64,000 nucleotides of DNA, taken from Tetracladium setigerum. Its lineage: Eukaryota > Ascomycota > Leotiomycetes > Helotiales. Of the stretch, positions 44,828 through 58,564 are shown one piece after another; the stretch's first letter is position 1; each line of letters opens with the position of its first letter. The notes below the pieces were generated by a model, which saw only the letters and a program-made list of their open reading frames with translations, ran no database searches and was not told where the DNA came from. Both the position numbers and the translations under genes were made by a program. The DNA lies in contig PZJY01000005.1 in the NCBI GenBank assembly GCA_031472005.1, forward strand, positions 558,001 through 622,000, in the 5' to 3' direction.

Positions 44828-46317
44828 TCATGATGCAAAGACTCTAACTTCCAAATCCACGCTGCCAGTCGCAATCACACATCTGATCGTTTCCTTCTTC
44901 GCTACTGCCGCGGTTCCATTTGTTCCATTCTCGCCGTTTGTAGCTGTCGACGGAGGAACATCTTTCACGACACTTGGCGCCCACCTAATGCAACTCACGA
45001 AATGGTTGTGCGAATCATCGAGCGTCTTCACTAATTTCCCTTCCTGTGAGAGATCCCAGCAGCGAATTGTTTTGTCGTCGGACACACTGAGGAGATATTT
45101 ACCGCCAGGGTGGAAGACGAGACCGCGAACCCAGTTGTCGTGTCCTACTAGTGTTTTGATAAGTGTTCCCCTTGCATCCCAGATTTTTATGAGTTTGTCT
45201 CTCGCGCCTGTAGCGAGAAATTCGGAGGAGGAGCTGAGTGGGGGTGGTTTTTTAAGGTTGGCGAGGGCAGCAAGATGGACGTAAGATGCTGGGGGTGCGA
45301 AGATACAGCATTCGATGAAATGGTCATGGCCGAGCAAGGTGGCTTTGGGTTCGCCTGATGAAGCGTCCCAGATTCGTGCTGTACGGTCATTGCTTGCTGA
45401 TACAAGCCAGCGGCCGTCGAAGGAAGGGGAGACGTCGCGTACCCACTCGGCGTGTCCGCGGATCGTTTTCACGCAATAGCCTGTTGAAGTATCCCAGATG
45501 CGAAGGGTGCTGTCGCGGCTGGCAGAGACGAGGAGGTTTCCTGAGGATGGCGAGCCAGCAGCACCGCTGGGGATGAAGCGGACTGCTGAGACGGAGTGGT
45601 CGTGGCCGGGGAGGGTTCGAATATTTTTATATTCATCGTTCGGGTCCCAAAGCTTGATGGTGAGATCGCTGGAGCAGGATGCCAGTAAAGTCCCTCCTCG
45701 CGGACCACCGAAATCAAGATCTAAAACTGCTTTTGTGTGGCCCTTGATTGTCCTTTCAAGTTCGCCCAATTCCCAATCCCAAATTTTGATGATACTGTCT
45801 TCGGAGCCGGAGGCGAGAGTTGAGAAGACTGGGTGGAATGCTACGCATGTTATGGGTTTTTGATGCGATGTGAGGGTATGCCTAGCTGGAGATCGAGGAA
45901 GCCATGATGCCGGATCTTGATTTCGCTTCGAGAGAGATGTGGGAGTTGCTGAATCGAGTTCGCTTTGGAGGTTTGCATTTCTCGCCTCAAGATCCATTAT
46001 CTGCCATGTATTGTTAGTGCTAGTTCCCAATTGTCGTTCGTTGCGGGCTCGCTCAGACCTTCTTCTGTAAGCGCACAACACTTGTCCATTTCTTCTCCAG
46101 TAGCCCCTCGTACCTCTTGCTTGTGGCCGCATCGAAGCTATCGCCAATGCTTAATTCTTCTCGCAGCGCCGCGGCACTGTTGGGTAGATTTATGGAGGTA
46201 AGATAGGCTATCAGGGACTTGTGCCTGCGCGCGTGCATGAGCAGGTGTTGTGTTGACAGTGGTGGGGAATTTCACTTACAGCTCCTCGGCCTGCCGCGAC
46301 GTAAGGATTTGGCTCAT
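44828..46317 (-). CDS. nudF: LIS1/NudF/Pac1 dynein regulator
   Basis: Three exons on the minus strand: 46280-46317, 46059-46224 and 44828-46000, 458 residues, phases consistent. The start MSQILTSRQAEEL is joined to HKSLIAYLTSINLPNSAAAL, forming the LisH dimerisation motif (about residues 8-40). A short coiled coil (LEARNANLQSELD) follows at about 70-85. Then come seven WD40 repeats, each visible as GH...D-x-x-I-K-I-WD-type blades: for example SGSEDSIIKIWDWE, SCSSDLTIKLWDPN, SASRDSTLRIWDTS, SASNDRTARIWDAS, GARDKLIKIWDARG and SVSDDKTIRCWDLS. NudF binds the dynein motor domain and NudE and is needed for nuclear distribution along hyphae. An insertion in blade 5 (LANLKKPPPLSSSSEF) is usual in fungal Pac1 proteins. 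Confidence 0.95.
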
Positions 46318-47254
46318 AATGACTGAGACTACCAATGCATATACAGGTATGCAATCCTTGCTGCTCTTCCCTTATTATTTCTGGCAATGCGCCCAGTCCA
46401 CTGTTCTCTTCGTTGTAGGAAGGACAAGAACGTCGATCTTCCAGATGGATTTGCCGAATCTCTCCCAAATCGCACTTCTTTGACTTCCAGTAAACTTGCA
46501 GCTGTGATTAAGCAGTAGATAGATGCGCGTATAATACGCTTCCGAAGTTGTAGTACTTTCAAGGGCTTGATATAGTGGTGTCTTGTACCTGGTCAATGTC
46601 TCTTGGGTCGCATAGCGGGGAGGTGAACGAATGAACGAACTTGTGGTGTTGACGTGGAATTATTGTGGTCGTCGGTGAGTCGGTGAAAGACCCCTGGAAA
46701 TCGGTCCCGCTTGTGACTTCATGCAGGGGGCAACCGTAGTGATGGCGGCCCCAGGGAAATTCAGAGATCAACAACAAGACAACACAACACAACACACAAC
46801 ATCCGACCTGTCAACTTCACCTTTACACTCTTTCGGTTTGAAGGGAAGACAACCTGAAAAGCCAGGTTTTTGCCATCCTTTTACAAAATACATCGTGCTT
46901 CCCACCAAGCCCGATAAACGGAACAACCGTCATCTGATCTTTGACCGGTAAACAAACACTCGTTCGTTATCCGACAACCAAACATTTTGATTGTGGCCCA
47001 AGCAAAAACTTGCGCCGACGACAGAAGGTACGCTGGTACTCTACTCCTTCTTTGTTGCGCATCACCAGTTCTTTCTCCCTCTATTCCCCAGAGATGGCAC
47101 ATCGCTTTCTTTCTCCACGTCTGCGGACATGGAGAACATCAATTCAATCTCGTTGTCGTTCCGAAAGCTAACCAGGCGCGTTACAGATCTTCGTCTAACA
47201 CCCAAATCTCTACCCGATAGCCCTCCGAGACAACCTTTCCAAGCAAGACCCAAC
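46318..47254. promoter_or_regulatory. Shared divergent promoter of nudF and the XMAP215 gene
   Basis: 937 bp between start codons of two divergent microtubule-associated genes. The middle (46780-46800) has an ACAACACAACACAAC tract. A possible longer start for the XMAP215 gene, an in-frame ATG at 47129 (MENINSISLSF), would shorten the interval. Confidence 0.55.
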
Positions 47255-50112
47255 ATGGCGGAAGAAGGAGAGGATTTCAGCTCTCTACCCCTCCCCGACA
47301 GATTCCAGCACAAGGTATGGCACGAGCGGGGTGTGATGTTTGACATTGCTTGTTTTGATGAACAGGAGCTAATCTCCGCCCCTCTCCCAGGTTTGGAAAG
47401 TGAGAAAGGCAGCGTATGAAGATGCGGCGAAACAGTTCGAGATCACACCGGACGAACACGACCCAGCCTTTCGCCCATTCTTAAACGACCCTGGATTGTG
47501 GAAGGGGGCTGTAGCAGATTCCAATGTGGCCGCACAACAAGATGGCATAGCTGCGCTATGTGCCTTTCTCAAATTTGGTGGCCGCGAAAACTGCACAAGG
47601 TATGGATACGCAATGTGGAAGGAAGTGAAGGACGAGTACTGACTTCTAGTAGAACGCGAGGACAAACAGTTACCACTCTTGCAGAAAAGGGACTTGCTTC
47701 GACGAGAGCAGCTACCAAAGCTTCATCACTCGAGGCCATCTTATTATACGTAGAGTTAGATGTTGCAGGTCCAGTTATCGAAGACCTTCTTCCCGTACTT
47801 GCCAACAAACAACCAAAAGTTATCGCTGCAACCCTGGCCTGTCTGACCGCCATTTATCACAACTATGGTTGCAAGACCGTTGATCCAAAACAAGTTCTCA
47901 AGATCTTGCCCAAGGCATTCGGACACGCTGATAAGAATGTGCGAGCAGAGGCTACCAATCTCGCGGTGGAATTTTACCGATGGTTGAGAGATGCAATGAA
48001 GCCCATGTTCTGGGGGGATCTCAAGCCCACCCAACAAACAGATCTAGATGCACAGTTCGAAAAACTCAAAGCTGAACCAGCACCAAAGCAAGAGAGGTTT
48101 CTTCGTTCACAACAAGAAGCCATGTCACGAGCCCCGCCACCAGGCGCCGAGGGAGAAGACGCGGAGGAGGATGAACCAGAAGAAGCTGGGGAGATTGATG
48201 TATATGCGATGCTCGAGCCTTCAGATGTCTTGAAGAGTCTACCTGAAAATTTTACGGAACAGCTTGCCTCAACCAAATGGAAAGACCGCAAAGACATGGT
48301 GGACGCACTCTATGTCCTCGTGAATGTACCGAGAATCAAGGATGCGGATTACAACGAAGTTGTTAGGGGGTTGGCCAAATGTATGAAAGATGCCAACGTT
48401 GCCGTTGTCACACAAGCTGCTATGTGCATCGAGGGATTAGCCAAAGGTCTCCGCAAGCCGTTCGGGAAATATCGCTCGGTTATCAGCACTCCAATTTTTG
48501 ACAGACTGAAAGAAAAGAAAGCATCTGTCCAAGACGCTCTGGGTGCTGCACTAGATCAAGTCTTTGCTGCCACAAGCTTGACGGAAATGCTTGAAGAAGT
48601 TCTGGAATTCCTCAAACACAAAAATCCTCAAGTCAAGGAAGGCACAATGAAATTCCTCATCCGATGTCTACGAACGACTCGGGAACCGCCATCGAAACCG
48701 GAAGTTACCTCGATCGTGGAGGCCGCCAAAAAGCTACTTGCTGAATCGAGTGAGGGCTTAAGATCTGGCGGAGCTGAAGTACTGGGTACGATCATGAAGA
48801 TCATGGGCGAGCGAGCGATGGGACCACACATGGAAGGTCTGGATGAAATCAGAAAGACAAAAATCAAGGAGTATTTCGAAACAGCTGAAGTCAAAGCAAA
48901 GGATAAACCAAAGCCTCCTCCCGCAGCTCCTAAAGCCGCTCCAGTTGCTGCTCCAAAGAAAATGGTCGCAAAGAAGGTTGCTCCGAAGAAAGCTGCCCCA
49001 GCGGCTAGTGTTTATGCTCAGGCGGCTCCTTTGGAGGCTCAGCCTACGGCAAAGAGTGTTCCAAAGCTTGGAGTTAAATCGGGGTTGGCCACTCCAGGTG
49101 GCTTGAAGGCACCACAGAAACGTACACTCGCGGGTCCCGGCGGTGTTGCGCCTCCAGCTCTCGCATCACCAAGACGGCCGATTGCGCAGAGAGCTCCTAC
49201 TCCAGAGGAAGAGGCACCACCTCCACGACTTGGTCTTGGTCGTGGTTTGGCTGGGAGACCTCTCGCTAAGGCTCCTGTACTGAACCCAAACAATGCCCCT
49301 CCATCACCCCCACCAAGTTCCGGAATGTCGTCTGTCGATCGGGCTGAGCTTGAGGAACTTCGACTCGATAAAGACAGATTGCTTCGACAAGCTGATGATA
49401 TGCGACAAGAACGATCTCGGCTCAATTCGGAAGTCCAAGAACTCAAGAACCACAATGCACAGTTGATTGAGGATCACACGCGAGATGTTCTTTCAATCAA
49501 GGCTAAGGAGACACAGCTCGTACGAGCACGCTCGGATTGCGAAGCCGCCGAAGCCATGTGTGGTCAATTGAGACGAGAAATGGAGAGGTTGAAGCGAGCT
49601 CTTACTAGTGCCGAGCGAGTCAACACACCAACCATGACAAGCCCAACTCGTGATAGCACAGGTGACGAAGCTGGTATCTATCGTGATACTGGAATGTACG
49701 GTCAACAAGAAAGCAGACAAGGGTACGGCGGCCGCTCAAGAATGTCATACACTTCCACACTCAGTGAAGAAAAAGAGAACAATGGCGATCTTTCGGCAGC
49801 CCAATATGGTCGGAATAAATTCTCATCAGATCTCGGCAGAAATGGGCGAACAAGTGCCGCAAGTGGGAGTGCCGGAAGAGCCAGTCCTGCTCCAGCTTAC
49901 ACCTCGAGAATAAGCCGAGAACCGAGCAACGAGACATCAAGAGGAGAGAGTAACGGGCAAGGAGTAGAGAGTTGGAAGCGTGCTGCCGAGGTAACAAGTG
50001 CGTTGAAGGCAAAGATTGAGCAGATGAAGGTATGTCATGCTACATCCCAACTTTCGTTTCAAAACAGCATCTAACTTTCATGCAGGCGAGACAAGGCATC
50101 AATAGGCCATGA
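47255..50112 (+). CDS. XMAP215/Stu2/Alp14-family TOG-domain microtubule polymerase
   Basis: Four exons: 47255-47314, 47391-47599, 47653-50029 and 50086-50112, 890 residues. Two TOG domains fill about residues 1-240 and 270-500; landmarks are DRFQHK-VWKVRKAAYEDAAK, ILPKAFGHADKNVRAEATNL, LASTKWKDRKDMVDAL and FLKHKNPQVKEGTMKF. A Lys/Ala/Pro-rich basic linker (about 525-630) would bind the microtubule lattice. A coiled coil (about 660-760, LEELRLDKDRLLRQADDMRQ) would dimerise it. A disordered Ser/Gly-rich region and a last 9-codon exon (ARQGINRP) end the protein. Two TOG domains plus a coiled coil is the fungal arrangement (yeast Stu2, fission yeast Alp14, Aspergillus AlpA), promoting tubulin addition at plus ends. 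The exon 3 acceptor is the tandem TAGTAG, allowing a one-residue (Ser) difference. An in-frame upstream ATG at 47129 could add 42 residues. Confidence 0.93.
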
Positions 50113-50743
50113 TCAATCAACTGCATTCTGGAGGTATCCTCGCATTGCATTGCATTTCTTGGCGAACTGAAAGTGCTATCTGTTCAAAAATCGTCGCGAA
50201 TTTCGACTGTTTGAGACCGCGTGATGGGTCTCTGTGACCGTCTGTTTTAACCACCTACGTTCCTACTTCTCTTATGATAACGATGTCGATGCTTTTATGA
50301 AAGAGTTGTTGAAGGGGGCAGCCTGGTTTTTTCAATTCTTTTATTTTTTTGTAGGTTTGGGTTTACTTTAATGAACTGTCTGGCTGCTGGATGGATGCGA
50401 ATTGATACCTGGCTGGCATTCATGGACTGGACGGATGGATGGTGGCGTATTTAATTCATTGGGAGCACACGAGATTATTCAGACCAGGGAGATGGGAACT
50501 GGTAGAGAAAAATCAACACCACATTAATAACCACAACTCTTTCACTATTATGGAGTAATCTTCATGTTTTATTTGGTCAACGTACGTACGTCTTGCCACT
50601 GTTTCTTGCAAGCTCATCTATTTAACTTTCCAAGCCTTCTGATTTCTTTGAAGTCCTGCACGCACACCCTTCTTTTCTCTCAACTCCATGCATTATATAC
50701 TCCGTACACAACCTTCAAGTTTCACAATTCCAACCCACCCTGT

Positions 50744-50761
50744 TGTGTGTGTGTGTGTGTG
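50744..50761. repeat. TG dinucleotide repeat
   Basis: A run of about eight to nine TG units beside the pyrimidine-rich tract. A simple microsatellite. Confidence 0.9.
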
Positions 50762-53095
50762 ATCTTCTTCCTACGCTTTGACCTAATATTTCTTCTTTCA
50801 TCAATATTCATGTCATTCTTTCCATTCATCATTATTCATCTTCTCTTCCCACCCAACCAACCCTCCCACCTCCCAGCCAGCTCGCGACTTCTCAACTCGC
50901 CTCGCCTCCTCTCACCGTTCATCTCTCACCTTTGATCCCCTCTCGTTCCTCGTTCCACATCTTATCAGATCCTATCTTTCCTCCCACTACCGTAATCTCA
51001 CCGCATCCATCGGATCCCACCCCCATCTCATCCCATCCCATCCCACCATCCGCAATAATACTATTCCATGACCAATTTTCAAGCCCCCTCCTCACGAGTA
51101 CGTACCCTAATTCCCAAGAACCTACCTAGGTACCCTGCCCTATGAACCCACCCGAAAGTAACTGCCCTAAAGCCTGCTGTACAAACTCTCAAAGCCACGT
51201 TCTCACCGTAGCGTATGTTTCAAAATTTAAAGTTCACGCTAGCACTGTACGGAAGTTCTTTCCCTCCCCCTCCCCAGTACGTATCAGTCTACCCTACAGT
51301 ACCGAGCCTACCATTATTCTACCCACCCCACCTCTACCTCGCCTATGAAGGGAACACAGTAATGGAAGGCTTGGATGGATGATCTTGCCTTGAAGTGCTT
51401 GAATTGGATCTCGAACACCGCTGATCTTGTGCGCCCAACTGTTGTACGACGACGGACTGCCCCGTTGTCGGGCAGTTAGGTTGACATGGGGGGTTGATGA
51501 ATGAACGTATCGGGGATTAGAGATTGCTATTAAGGGTTATTTTTGACGAGGAAGGGTTGGTTGGTGGTGGTGAAATGGTGGTGACTGGTGAGAGGATAGG
51601 AGGACAGGAGGATGAAGGAGGGAGAGGGACGGAACGAGCAGTAGTCCTACTGTAGGGGGGTGATCAAGGCACGCGTACGGGTAAATCTCTTGGGTCGTGG
51701 ATTTGTTGGAGGATTGTTTGAAGGGCGAGCGGATTTCATTATTTTCATGGCTTTCCGTCACGGTCTTGGGTGGGCTGGAGGGCTGGGGGCTGGAGAAATG
51801 GCTTGCAATGGTGAAGAACGTTTCCGCTTCTCGACATTTTCCTATTGTGGACGACGAGGCTTGCGTCGTGCTTCGTATGTCTCTCGATCGTGAGGAAGTT
51901 CTTGGGGAGAGGTGAGGATCGGAGAGAAGGGTAGGTCATTATTTTGTGGTAGAGATGTGCTGTTGTTGTGCTAGAAGGATAATGGGATTATTGTGGATAC
52001 GAAAGTCAAGTCATTGTTTAAGCATACTCCTTATAAGCATAAATACTTTCATATACTCAATCCGGCTTCGCTCCAGAATTGCGTTCTGTTCTAGGGCAAA
52101 TAATATTATTAAATACTGTAAGACTGTCAGGTTAAGCATATCTCGCCCTAGACATAATGCTTGAGAATTTCCGGTCCGCCCCATGTGCTTGTTTGGAGAG
52201 AGGCTTGGAACTGTCAACATTTGTATGTAGGTACAGGGAGGCAGGTATAGCAAGACGTTGGTATTTGATATCCAAGTACAGTACATATATGAGATTGGTA
52301 TTAACACGTCTGATATTGCATATATTGGGCTGCTGAGATGCTGACTCTTGGGTCGTGATCTGCAATGTGGTTGGTACAGTTCGGCAGAGTAGTACGAGTA
52401 GGACGAGTAGTACAAATGCCGTACGGGGATTTTTTGCTTCTTGGGACCATTATCATTCGTTGTTACCTGGGTTGGCTGAATAATGGCTGTTGGTACTGTA
52501 CACTTGGTGGAGAGTGGAGAAAAACAGTTCTCCGTACTCCAGTAGTAAGTGGATTTGTAGAAGCCTGGAGGAGGAGGAGGTGATCATGGGTTATGAAGTT
52601 GGTGATCAGAGGCAGCATTATTGGTTGTACTGTACATAGCAGATGATCTATTTGTTCGTTATTGGTTTTTTCAACTCCCATGTTTCCCTCCTCCTTCCTA
52701 CCTCAACTACCGAAGATCCAAAACAACAATTGAGAAGAAGGAAGAAGGGTTCGGCAAATAATACCTCATCAACTCACAGAATTAAATCACCCGCTCCATA
52801 ATGTCCAGTAAGAACAAACACACAGTCCATCTCTCGGTCTGATTACTCTTTAACTCTCGTCGCTCGGGATGACATCCACCTCCGATGCCGAAATTCTTTC
52901 GTTCGCAAAGGGCCTCGAATTCTATTTCCCAGAAAGTGGCGTGATGTGTTGAAAGCTGGCGGCGCGGAAAGAAAGTATAATCGGGCTGCTTTTCTCTCTC
53001 GTTGGATTGCGTAGATTATTTCCCCTTCGTATTTCGTTCAGATGGACCTTGCCCGCTTCGCTCATCCTAACGCCAAAGAATTGCTTCCATAGCGA

Positions 53096-53168
53096 GAAAA
53101 TAAATAATAATACCAATAATAATAAATTGGCATACCATTATTCCTTCCGGATTATTATTATTATTATT
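53096..53168. repeat. AAT and ATT tracts forming a potential hairpin
   Basis: An AAT-rich tract (about 53100-53128) is followed by an ATT-rich tract (about 53150-53168) with a short spacer. The two arms are complementary and could pair in single-stranded DNA or RNA. Likely a microsatellite pair. Confidence 0.65.
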
Positions 53169-54844
53169 TGGGAACGCCTGCCTGCCCTTCAGCCTCGCGG
53201 GGTCGGTCCGGAGAGGAGTTGCTTTTGTCCTGATGACTGATTCGGAGACGTCGAGGGGTCTTTGAGTTGGGAGTTTGTTCTGGGTGGTCATGTTTTACCT
53301 TTCTCGTTGTTGGCGCTTAAACAAGAACATGCCGCCGTTCGAAAAGGTTCCTTGAAGGCGTATTGTTAGTCGGTTGGTTTTTGAAAGAATATTTAATATT
53401 GATTTATTGAGGGTAGGGGAAAGTAAAAAAACGCATGCTGACATTATTCTCATATTTTTTGAGGCTCCTTCTCCGTCCTTTTCACCAGGGGAGGGGTCCA
53501 GAAATGTTCAATCACCGGATCTGCTTTGCAATAATCTGGTTGACCTCGATACTGTTGCGCGACGGGCAAAAAATTATACTTTCTCGCTTGTTTTGACTTC
53601 CAGATGATCAAGCGAGTTCGAGTCTGGGTGGAGGAAGTTTGTGTCACTGTCGACTACCTCTCCCAAATACTCGCACTCACTTTTTCTTTCGGAACAGTAC
53701 CCGGATGGCTTGCTTTTCATGCCCCCAAGAGATGCTGTACCACTCTGGCGTAATTAAGAGTATTTCTCCTGGTGTTAAATACCATTACCAGAAAAGAAAC
53801 TCGACGCACGGTGCCAAGATACATCGCCTTGGCACAATCTTCATACTGTATCATCGTGCTCGCCTCACTCACTCATCACTACTCACCTGTTGGAGCATAC
53901 AGTACAGTGCAGTAGAGTCCAGATCGGACAGCTGCTGCTCTGATCTCTATCCACTCTCCACACACGCATCAATGATTAACATTGCATTTTGAATGATCGA
54001 CAGCACAGAATGCTTGATGAGAGAAAAGTGAGACGATCTTTTTTTACCTTTTGGGACAACCACTTTCTGATCTAAGTATACATACTGTATTAGTCTTTTG
54101 ATTCTTGAGAGTTTTGTGGGTAGCATGTTGAAATTTTGGAGACGGTAATTGAATGCATGGTACTGTATGGGGTCGCGGTACTTCACCTTGGCGAGCACGG
54201 TCCGGAGTTTCTACTGCTGTACTGTACTCTCAAGCCTTTTTTTTTTATCTTTCCGGCGGTGGTGGTGGTGCGGGGAGGGAGGGAGCGGTTCCTCCTTACA
54301 GTAGTAGACTCCAGGAACAGAACGGAATCAAATAAATTCTCCTAGACTGACAGACTGCTGTTTGATGTATGTGGTCAGTCACAGAAGCTTCGCGCCGCGC
54401 CGCCGTGTCGTTGAGCGGTGAACTACGTACGCCCCTCGGACTGTTCGGAGGACTACTAAAGCCATTCGTTTCGTTCGTTCATTCATGAGGAGTGGGGGTT
54501 TTCATGTGTCTTGTATCTTTGTCTATCTATTAATAGAGGGGCCCCGCCGGCTTCCACAGTTCGTTGTCTGCTTGCAGTGTTTGGAAACCTTATCTGATTA
54601 AGCGTTTTGGTCTGGGGATGGATTTCATTGCCTAATGCTGTTTTCCCTTTCTTTCTTTTGCTCGGCAGTTGGAAGCAGCGATTGGGAAATGTAACTGTAC
54701 AGGCTTGATTGTTCGACTATCTTTTTTGCCTATCTTTGGCGTATCTGTGGCGGTGAAAAGGGCAGTATTGTTTGTTATCTGAGGCGTATCAAGGTATCTA
54801 AGCGGATGGATGCTGGCTTGTGACATTTATTTTGACTTGCGCAT

Positions 54845-54849
<5 letters not shown>

Positions 54850-54884
<35 letters not shown>
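54850..54884. repeat. GA dinucleotide repeat
   Basis: About 17 uninterrupted GA units, the longest microsatellite in the window. Confidence 0.95.
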
Positions 54885-54888
<4 letters not shown>

Positions 54889-57800
54889 AAAAGGCGCATG
54901 AGAGGGATGAAAATATCGTGATTGGGTAGGAAAACCAATAATCACCCTACCTGCGGTTTGGATGTTTTTCCATCATTGCATGATTATTTGCTCGGTTGTC
55001 GTTTTGGTTTTGACGATGTTTGGTTGGTAGTAGTCCGAGGTCGCTTGCAGGCTGGCGTCTGGATGATGTTGAAGCGCAGCTAGGAACTTGTCAGAAGACC
55101 TGTTGCCATTCTTCGCTGATCTTCCCAATTGGTTGATTAATGCACGCCCAATATTTGTACAAATTCTGGATGTCATATGAGGCCATTTTTTTTTTTCTCT
55201 TGTGCGGGTTTGAAGTTAGGAAACTTGGGGGTTGTCGTTTGTCAATGCGTTTTCGTTTGGGTGGTCATGTCCAATAGAGATAATTGAATTGACGTCGTCG
55301 ACAATATTTAACATTTGTGCCAGAAGGATGATGGGATAGGTGCTAGAACGTTTGATCGTCGTTAGGTAGTACTATAGTCCGGTCTAGATGGGATGTGCGT
55401 TGCTGATCTTGATTTCAATTATGTGCTTGTGCTTGTGAAGGTTGAATGCAGACGCGTTGAACAACAATCCTAGTACTGCAAATGCACTGTACCACACTAC
55501 AGTCTGCAGCTCGCAGATACTGTCGACCAAGCAGCCTCGCAGGCCCCCTCCAATGCATTATTTGTTACACAATGCAAAAGGTCCATGCTATCTATCAGAG
55601 GCCCCTCCCCCAAAAACGTGCCGAGTTGTTTGGACTAGTAGGGCAGGAAAGTTTCCCAAGGCCAAGATGTACAGTGCAGTACAGTATCTGTCAATGAGTG
55701 AGTGCATGGTACACTGCATGATGCGGCATCCGTATTTCTCTTGCGTCTTTACTTAATGGAGGTATATTCAACCGTTCAATATATATATAATAACGTCTTT
55801 ATTGCAGCTCTCGCGATCACGAAGCCGCCTTCCGCGAGGCACGCTAGGGAGCTGTGTATTCCGTTCGGGTTGTTCAACCACTGCATGTCATGAAAAAGGG
55901 AGGAAGGGGAAATGATATATCGTGCAATTTATGTTTATTAAATACTCTATCCGCTGAATGATGACCATTCCCATCATAGAGTTAAAGACTGTTTATTGGC
56001 AGTTTTTTGCATTTCCTTGATTTAGTTGTGCATATTCAGGTCCAGCCTAGTAGTACTGACGATGTATACGGACATTCCTCTCCGGAACCTGGGGAGAGAG
56101 CCTCTAACTCTCCGCCACTCTTTTAATTTGCAACCAGTCAAAAAATTTGTATTTTCAAATAAATGCATGACAGAATTCAATTCCAGATCAAGTTCCTTAG
56201 ACAGATTACCCTACCCCCTCCTCCACGCTGTCGCCGCATCGAAATCATCATGCCCACCTACCCACCAATCCGGGGATGGCTACTCGAGTACCTCATCACA
56301 CACCACCAGGAGCTATCTCAACCCAAGACGGGTGCAACGCATCAGAAAACCAACAACGGCCATACATCTCGGATGCAGAGGTTTCTCCTTACGCGAAATT
56401 TGGCGATACGACTGCATGATGGTGTGTGTGTGTATGTGTGTGTGGTTAGGTGATTGGGGTAATTGGGGCTCTTGCGTGTAGCTGAAGGAAAAGATGGGGT
56501 GGTTGGTTACACTGACGATGCAATGCATCGCAACCATCAGCAAAATGTTAAATAATCTCGATTTCATTTTTTAAAGTTAGGACTCATTATCAACCCGCTT
56601 ACGGTCTATCACTGCAGCCCTACTATTTAGGAGTTGTTGCATGGTTTGGCGGAGGTGTCCCCTGAGATTTGCTTGCTCCCTTGATGCTTGTGATAGAGGG
56701 GAATAAATAGAGTGCCGTTTGCCTTCTGTGTCACACGAAATTCAAAATCGAGAACGATCAATGGTACATCACAAGCCTCGCCATGAGATGCAATCCCTTC
56801 AGATTGAAGCGGATTAATTTCCCAAGGGTTGATAGCGGCAATACCCAAGGTAACCAGCTGCCGAGCAGAAAACATTTTGTCTTGTAAGCTTTTCGACTTG
56901 TGCGTTGGGTGGTTTGACAGTTCATATTTCGTACTTTGTACGTTCCGAAAAGCTTTTTGATTCCGTGAACCATTCCGTTCCACATCTATATTGGCTTTGT
57001 CCCCAAAGGGCGAACCCGAGGGGTGAGGTCAGGTGGGAAAGAAACTTGGTGTAACCAAATGACCGAAAATATCGCCCGCGTCTACGATTCCCGAGAAGTA
57101 CTATACAACTACACTACAAGCCGCGGAGAGGACGATGATCATTAGATTGGATATCTATTTCCCTCCCTCCCTGTCCAACACCACCAGTGAGTGCACCACC
57201 ACCATCCTACGCATTCCTCGTTAGTCGCGTTACGGAAGAACATTTATTAGGCGCGCCAGTTGCGGCTTTCAGGCGTGAAAGTGTGGCGTTGTGATGTTTC
57301 GCATGCAAAGACGGTTCAGATATCATAATTTTGCTTTTTTGTCTGTCTTTCAATAATAGGTAGGAAGGGTTGCATTATTATGAGGGAGGGTGAATTGAAG
57401 GTGGTCGCGATCGTTGCTGAGTGTCCCCCCCAAGAATATTGTGGTACGATCGGGACGCACGGAAGCTGCTCGGTCGGTAACCTTACTGTTCTGAAGCTGT
57501 GTTGTGTGTTGGAAGTTGGGAAGTTGGGAAGTTGGATCGAGATTGGTACTGTAACTGTCATCATCACTGCTGAGTAGTTGTCGGTACAGTCGTTTAATTC
57601 TGTCATATTTCCCATAATTGCCCTCTTGCCGCCCGCCATTGGGGTACAGTCAGTCCCCATCTCGACCAGGCTCTCGGGTCTGATCAAGCAGCTAGCCAAC
57701 GGAAAGCAGCATTTTGAGGTGACAGGCGGACTCCTCTCAATTCCTGATCTGGCGAATACAAAGATGCAGACAAGACAAATGTCCAACAGCTTTGGGAATG

Positions 57801-58564
57801 TGACCAAACTTGCAGTTCTTGAGACTCTTGCACTGCCTTTTTTCTTCCCCCTTCGTTGCGATCTCGCGATGTTGCGGTCCGTAGGAATGGCATCCAGGCG
57901 GTGCGGTTTGGTCGCCTAGCTGAGGTTGGGTTGAGATGCGAAGATGCGATGATGCACGTCCGGTACAGTAGGGCTTGGACGGAGGACGGGAACATGGCCC
58001 TGGTCGGTTTGGCGATGGAATGCCACACACCACCATGCTCTTGATCTCTGGAGGGAGAGGAACGAAAGTTTGGAGTCCTGACAGAACAAAAACGAAGCGC
58101 GAGCGTGGGGGGAAGGGGAGGGTATGATAACATGATGCAGATTAAGTATGGGAGGTACCTAGGTACAAACAGACCAGACCATCTCCACGGGTAAGTAAGA
58201 GTTCTTGCGCCAAGGATATGTCCCTTCCAACCCCCAAAAGTGTGAAGAAGTAGAGACAACAGAAGAGGAAGAAAAACACCTTTGTTTACTCCATCCCAAA
58301 AGTCCCGCTGCAAACAAAAAAACAAAACAAAAAAACACCAAAACAAAAACACCCGTGTATGTTTGTTGCATACTGATACTCGTGCTCAAATCCATCCTTG
58401 AATTGTCATAACGCCCTGTCCCGATCCAAATCCCGAAGTTCCGTTGTTCGTATGTGGTGTGTACCAAAATCCTGTTGTCCCGCGGTTGCGCACCTTAAGC
58501 ACCAAAAAAAAGAGTCCCACCTCCCATCTAAATTTCCAACTTTTTTATCTTACAACCGGCGCGA

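Larger units (their letters stand above)
50113..58564. other. Gene-poor region rich in simple repeats and GTACAGT motifs
   Basis: About 8.4 kb with no gene I can support. It contains a strongly pyrimidine-rich tract (50820-51130), many scattered GTACAGT/ACTGTAC words, and simple repeats listed separately. Open frames up to 222 codons exist (57684-58352 minus) but have low-complexity or random-looking content. It may be an extended regulatory region, a long leader or non-coding transcript, or hold further genes made of very small exons like the one at 58.6 kb. Confidence 0.5.

Noticed and set aside
57684..58352. 222-codon minus-strand open frame, the longest in the 50-64 kb region
   Set aside because: Begins with a phenylalanine/leucine stretch read from a poly-A/C tract, changes character repeatedly, and shows no conserved block or splice context.
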